From NCBI GenBank assembly GCA_031431235.1, contig JANPDA010000372.1:1-28021 (forward strand): DNA of 28,021 nucleotides, in the 5' to 3' direction. Positions within the stretch are counted from its first letter, which is position 1. Each line of letters opens with the position of its first letter. The DNA comes from JANNSW01 sp031431235. Its GTDB lineage: Bacteria; Pseudomonadota; Alphaproteobacteria; Rhizobiales; Hyphomicrobiaceae. Under the pieces are notes generated by a model. It was given only the letters and a program-made list of their open reading frames with translations, did not search any database and had not been told where the DNA came from. The position numbers were made by a program, and so were the translations under genes. Positions 24,992 to 28,021 of the stretch are shown piece after piece.

Positions 24992-25749
24992 GCCAAGGCC
25001 GCCTCGACAACGCAGCTCAGCCCCTCGTCCGCGCCCGCGACCTGACCAAGGTCTACTCGCTCGGCGAGCAGACCGTGCGTGCGCTCGACGGGGTCTCGCT
25101 CGACATCGCGCGCGGCGAGCTGGTCGCCATCATGGGGCCGTCGGGCTCCGGCAAATCGACCATGATGAACATGATCGGAGCGCTCGACGTGCCGACTTCA
25201 GGCTCGCTGGCAATCGATGGCGAGGAGATCGCTCGGCTCGGAGCCGACAAGCTCGCCGAGTTGCGCAACCGGCGGATCGGCTTCGTGTTCCAGCAGTTCA
25301 ACCTGCTCGCCCGAACGCGTGCGATCGAGCAGGTGATGCTGCCACTGCTCTATCGCCGGTCGCGGCCAAAGGACATGGCCGGGCTCGCCCGCAAACGCCT
25401 CGAGCAGGTGGGGCTGGGCGACCGGCTCGAGAACCATCCCCGTCAGCTCTCGGGCGGTCAGCAGCAGCGCGTCGCCATCGCCCGCGCCCTCGTCAACGAC
25501 CCCGACCTGCTGCTCGCCGACGAGCCGACCGGCGCGCTCGACAGCGCGACCTCCGCCGAGATCATGCGCCTGTTCTGCGGGCTCAATGCCGCGGGCATCA
25601 CCGTGGTCATCGTCACCCACGAGCCAGACATCGCCGGCTATGCGCGCCGGCGGATCCTGTTCCGCGACGGGCGCATCGTGGAGGATGTGGCGCAGCCCGG
25701 CTATCGGCGGGAGCACCCACTGCCCGCGGCCATGGGGGCCTTGGCATGA
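24988..25749 (+). CDS. MacB-type ABC transporter ATP-binding protein
   Basis: The 253-residue ATPase has Walker A GPSGSGKST (50-58), the Q-loop in FVFQQFNLL, the signature LSGGQQQRVAIARAL, Walker B LLLADEPTGALDS and the switch His in IVTHEPDIA. This is the LolD/MacB class that drives mechanotransmission across the envelope rather than direct transport across the inner membrane. Both ends overlap its neighbours by four bases (ATGA), so adaptor, ATPase and permease are translationally coupled. Unlike E. coli MacB, ATPase and permease are separate proteins. Confidence 0.97.
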   Translation: MSQGRLDNAAQPLVRARDLTKVYSLGEQTVRALDGVSLDIARGELVAIMGPSGSGKSTMMNMIGALDVPTSGSLAIDGEEIARLGADKLAELRNRRIGFVFQQFNLLARTRAIEQVMLPLLYRRSRPKDMAGLARKRLEQVGLGDRLENHPRQLSGGQQQRVAIARALVNDPDLLLADEPTGALDSATSAEIMRLFCGLNAAGITVVIVTHEPDIAGYARRRILFRDGRIVEDVAQPGYRREHPLPAAMGALA

Positions 25750-26981
25750 CCATGCTCGATGGCATCGCGATCGCGCTGCGGGCACTGCGCGCCAATCTGC
25801 TGCGCAGCGTGCTGACGACGCTCGGCATCCTGATCGGCATCGCCTCGGTGATCGTGATGGTGGCTGTAGGATCAGGCGCACGCAGCGAGATCGACAAGCA
25901 GATCTCGAGCCTGGGCTCCAGCATGCTGGTGGTGTTCCCGGGCTCGGGACGGACCTTCGGCGGCCGCGCGGCCGGCGCGGGCACCGATCTGCCGCTGTCG
26001 GAAGGTGATCTCGGCGCCACCCGCGACCGGGTGCCGGGGGTCGTCGCCATCTCCGGGCTGCTGTCGGCGAGCGCTACGGTCGTGAACGCCAGCATCAACT
26101 GGACGACGACGGTGTCGGGCATCCACGCGGACTATCTTTCGGTGCGCGACTGGCCGCTGACCGCAGGCCGGGAGTTCACGCTGGAGGACGTGCGGCGGTC
26201 GGCCAAGATAGCGCTGGTCGGGGAAACGGTCGTGAAGCAGCTGTTTGCGGGCGAGGATCCGATCGGCGCGCAGATCCGCATCAGAAGCGTGCCGGTGACG
26301 ATCGTCGGCACGCTCTCGCGCAAGGGCCTCTCCTCGTTCGGCCGCGATCAGGACGATCTGGTGCTAGTCCCGATCACGACCGCCCGGGCGCAGATCGTGG
26401 GCAACAGCGAGGTCGTGCCCGATCAGGTCGGGCAGATCTACGTGAAGCTCGACAACGGGGCCGATCTCGCCGCGGCCGAGGAGGACATCGCACGCGTGTT
26501 GCGAGAGCGCCGTCGCATTCGGCCCGGCGCCGAGGATGATTTCAACGTGCGCAATCTCGCCGAGTTCCTGACGGCGCGCACCGCGGCGCAGCAGACACTG
26601 TCCTGGCTGCTCGGCGCGACCTCGGCGATCTCGCTCGTGGTCGGCGGCATCGGCATCATGAACATCATGCTGGTTTCGGTGACCGAGCGGACGCGCGAGA
26701 TCGGTTTGCGGATCGCGCTGGGCGCAAGGCGGCGCGACATCCTCAGCCAGTTCCTGGTGGAAGCCGTGGTCCTGTGTCTGATCGGTGGCATCATCGGCGT
26801 CGCGCTCGGCCTGGGAATCGCTGTCGCAATCGCACGGGCCGCCGAATGGCCGGTGCTGATCGAGCCCCAGTTCATCGTGGTTGCACTGGCGACCGCCGCC
26901 ATCATCGGCATCGTCTTCGGCTTCTTCCCGGCGCGACACGCGGCGCGGATGAACCCGATCGAAGCGCTGCGGAGCGAGTAG
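25746..26981 (+). CDS. MacB/FtsX-type ABC transporter permease
   Basis: This 411-residue protein begins with the MacB_PCD pattern: helix 1 with RSVLTTLGILIGIASVIVMVAVGSGA, then a large periplasmic domain (about 50-270). The C-terminal FtsX domain has three helices (ISLVVGGIGIMNIMLVSVTERTREIG is the hallmark loop, then two more) and ends PARHAARMNPIEALRSE. It should form the dimeric inner-membrane core that couples with the adaptor encoded upstream and an outer-membrane TolC-like channel. No TolC gene lies in this operon; the lipoprotein gene at 8601 is far upstream and more likely serves the other locus. The substrate is unknown. Confidence 0.96.
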   Translation: MTMLDGIAIALRALRANLLRSVLTTLGILIGIASVIVMVAVGSGARSEIDKQISSLGSSMLVVFPGSGRTFGGRAAGAGTDLPLSEGDLGATRDRVPGVVAISGLLSASATVVNASINWTTTVSGIHADYLSVRDWPLTAGREFTLEDVRRSAKIALVGETVVKQLFAGEDPIGAQIRIRSVPVTIVGTLSRKGLSSFGRDQDDLVLVPITTARAQIVGNSEVVPDQVGQIYVKLDNGADLAAAEEDIARVLRERRRIRPGAEDDFNVRNLAEFLTARTAAQQTLSWLLGATSAISLVVGGIGIMNIMLVSVTERTREIGLRIALGARRRDILSQFLVEAVVLCLIGGIIGVALGLGIAVAIARAAEWPVLIEPQFIVVALATAAIIGIVFGFFPARHAARMNPIEALRSE

Positions 26982-26984
26982 GGC

Positions 26985-27089
26985 TAGAGCGCATTGCGAT
27001 CCGATAGGGTCGGATCGGGCGCTCCAGGTTCTTGTTTTGTCGCATTTTCTTTCGACGAACCGGTCGCCACTTCGCCGGAAAATGCTCTA
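26985..27089. repeat. TAGAGC...GCTCTA palindromic intergenic repeat
   Basis: The element starts TAGAGCGCATT (26985) and ends AATGCTCTA (to 27089). Inside is a strong hairpin: GAGCGC (26987-26992) pairs with GCGCTC (27019-27024), and GATCCGA (26998-27004) with TCGGATC (27010-27016). A T-rich stretch (TTCTTGTTTTG) follows, so it could end transcription of the efflux operon. The minus-strand reading, AGAGCATTTTCCGGCGAAGT, resembles a dispersed repeat widespread in Hyphomicrobiales genomes. Its last CTA is the queF stop codon on the minus strand. Confidence 0.75.
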
Positions 27090-27551
27090 CCCCCGCCCAC
27101 GATAGGGAGCGACGCCCTGGTCGGGAAGCCAGACGCCTTCGGGCGGAGCGCCAGTCTGCCAGAACACGTCGATCGGGATGCCGCCGCGCGGAAACCAATA
27201 GCCGCCAATGCGGAGCCAGCGCGGTGCGAGCGTGGCCACGAGGCGCCGGCCGATACCGACCGTGCAATCCTCGTGGAAGGCGCCATGATTGCGGAAGGAG
27301 CCGAGGAAGAGCTTCAGCGACTTCGATTCGACCAGCCAGGCGTCCGGCACGTAGTCGATGACGAGATGGGCGAAATCCGGCTGCCCGGTCATCGGGCAGA
27401 TGGAGGTGAACTCCGGCACCACGAAGCGCACGAGATAGGAGACATCGCTCTGCGAGTTCGGCACGCGCTCGAGCACGGCTGCCTCGGGGCTTGGTGGGAG
27501 CTCGGTCGGGGAGCCGAGCTGGGTCAGCCCGGTGACGTCGGTCTCGATCAT
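27087..27551 (-). CDS. queF: NADPH-dependent 7-cyano-7-deazaguanine reductase
   Basis: The 154-residue enzyme reduces preQ0 to preQ1, a step in making queuosine for tRNA. C52 in FTSICPMTGQPDFA is the catalytic cysteine that forms the thioimide, with D59 nearby. ESKSLKLFLGSFRNHGAFHED (75-95) is the QueF signature for substrate and NADPH binding. The length fits the short, single-domain type. GAGG lies eight bases upstream of the ATG. Only about 20 bases separate it from the 3' end of rnpB on the same strand. The TAG stop comes from the adjoining palindromic repeat, so the last residues may differ from relatives. Confidence 0.96.
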   Translation of the reverse strand: MIETDVTGLTQLGSPTELPPSPEAAVLERVPNSQSDVSYLVRFVVPEFTSICPMTGQPDFAHLVIDYVPDAWLVESKSLKLFLGSFRNHGAFHEDCTVGIGRRLVATLAPRWLRIGGYWFPRGGIPIDVFWQTGAPPEGVWLPDQGVAPYRGRG

Positions 27552-27571
27552 GCGTCAGCCTCGAGCCATGG

Positions 27572-27980
27572 AAGTCGCCAGTCGGCCTGTAAGCCGGGTT
27601 CTGTAGGGCGGAGGCCCGAGAGCCCCCGCGTGATGGCCATTCATCTGGGACGCCGGTCGCCCGGCGCCTCGTGCAACCAACCCGGGTGGCTCGGCCGACG
27701 CTGAGCCTGACGGCCCGGTTGCCCGGTCCGTCGCGCCACCCCTATTCGGTCTTGCTCCGGGTGGGGTTTGCCATGCCGCCTCCGTTGCCGGAGGCGCGGT
27801 GCGCTCTTACCGCACCTTTTCACCCTTACCGCGGCCGAGGCCGCGGCGGTTCGTTCTCTGTGGCACTGTCCCTGGGGTCGCCCCCGCCGGGCGTTATCCG
27901 GCACCCTAACGTCGTGGAGCCCGGACTTTCCTCCACCGGCTCTGTAACCGGCAGCGGCCATCCGGCCGACTGGCGGGCGG
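27572..27980 (-). ncRNA. rnpB: RNase P RNA, bacterial class A
   Basis: This is the catalytic RNA that trims tRNA 5' leaders. On the minus strand it carries the P4 core GAGGAAAGTCCGGGCTCC (plus-strand 27916-27934 region) and the 3' block ACAGAACCCGGCTTACAG (to about 27587). The two ends pair perfectly over 12 bases as helix P1 (27576-27587 with 27964-27975). Length of about 400 bases is normal. The exact ends are estimated from P1 and may be off by several bases. Confidence 0.96.
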
Positions 27981-28021
27981 AGTTAGGGGCTTGCGGGGCG
28001 GCACGTCAAGGACGATGAGAG

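Noticed and set aside
1..28021. CRISPR array, tRNA genes or complete insertion sequence
   Set aside because: No regular short direct repeats with spacers, no tRNA-like cloverleaf sequence and no transposase gene were recognised on either strand.

Overview
The window is high-GC, densely coded DNA from a Gram-negative bacterium, most likely an alphaproteobacterium and probably Hyphomicrobiales (Rhizobiales). The reasons are codon usage with G/C in nearly every third position, an alphaproteobacterial-looking class A RNase P RNA, and a TAGAGC...GCTCTA palindromic intergenic repeat of a kind common in that order. The genus cannot be read from the sequence.

Region 1 (1-14557) is the most interesting part. 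It opens inside a giant extracellular protein gene (at least 2744 residues, start outside the window) made of alternating putative-Ig (He_PIG-like) and VCBS/cadherin-like domains, ending in a unique acidic C-terminal region. After a terminator-like hairpin come four same-strand genes: a TolC/NodT-type outer-membrane lipoprotein, a short exported HlyD-type adaptor, a membrane adaptor with a cytoplasmic GAF-like domain, and a polytopic M50-type metalloprotease with an N-terminal PqqD-like domain and a C-terminal adaptor domain. No ABC transporter of the HlyB/LapB type is present here. The cluster looks like an export or surface-assembly apparatus for the giant protein, with a site-2-protease-like protein where the ATPase would be expected.

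Region 2 (14555-17136) starts with two palindromic elements, then a signalling set: a membrane-anchored FHA protein, a soluble FHA-like protein and a complete PP2C phosphatase. They may control the exporter through Ser/Thr phosphorylation, but no kinase is visible in the window.

Region 3 (17164-23315) holds ordinary genes: a DUF4332 helix-hairpin-helix protein, a HerA-like ATPase (YjgR/DUF853) followed by a small protein resembling its tail, a monohaem cytochrome c, a bicupin, a TetA-like MFS transporter, an LprI-like small secreted protein and an iron-type superoxide dismutase.

Region 4 (23510-28021) contains a three-gene MacAB-type efflux operon with ATGA overlaps, a palindromic repeat, queF (queuosine pathway) and rnpB. 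The last two are on the minus strand, with queF directly downstream of rnpB.
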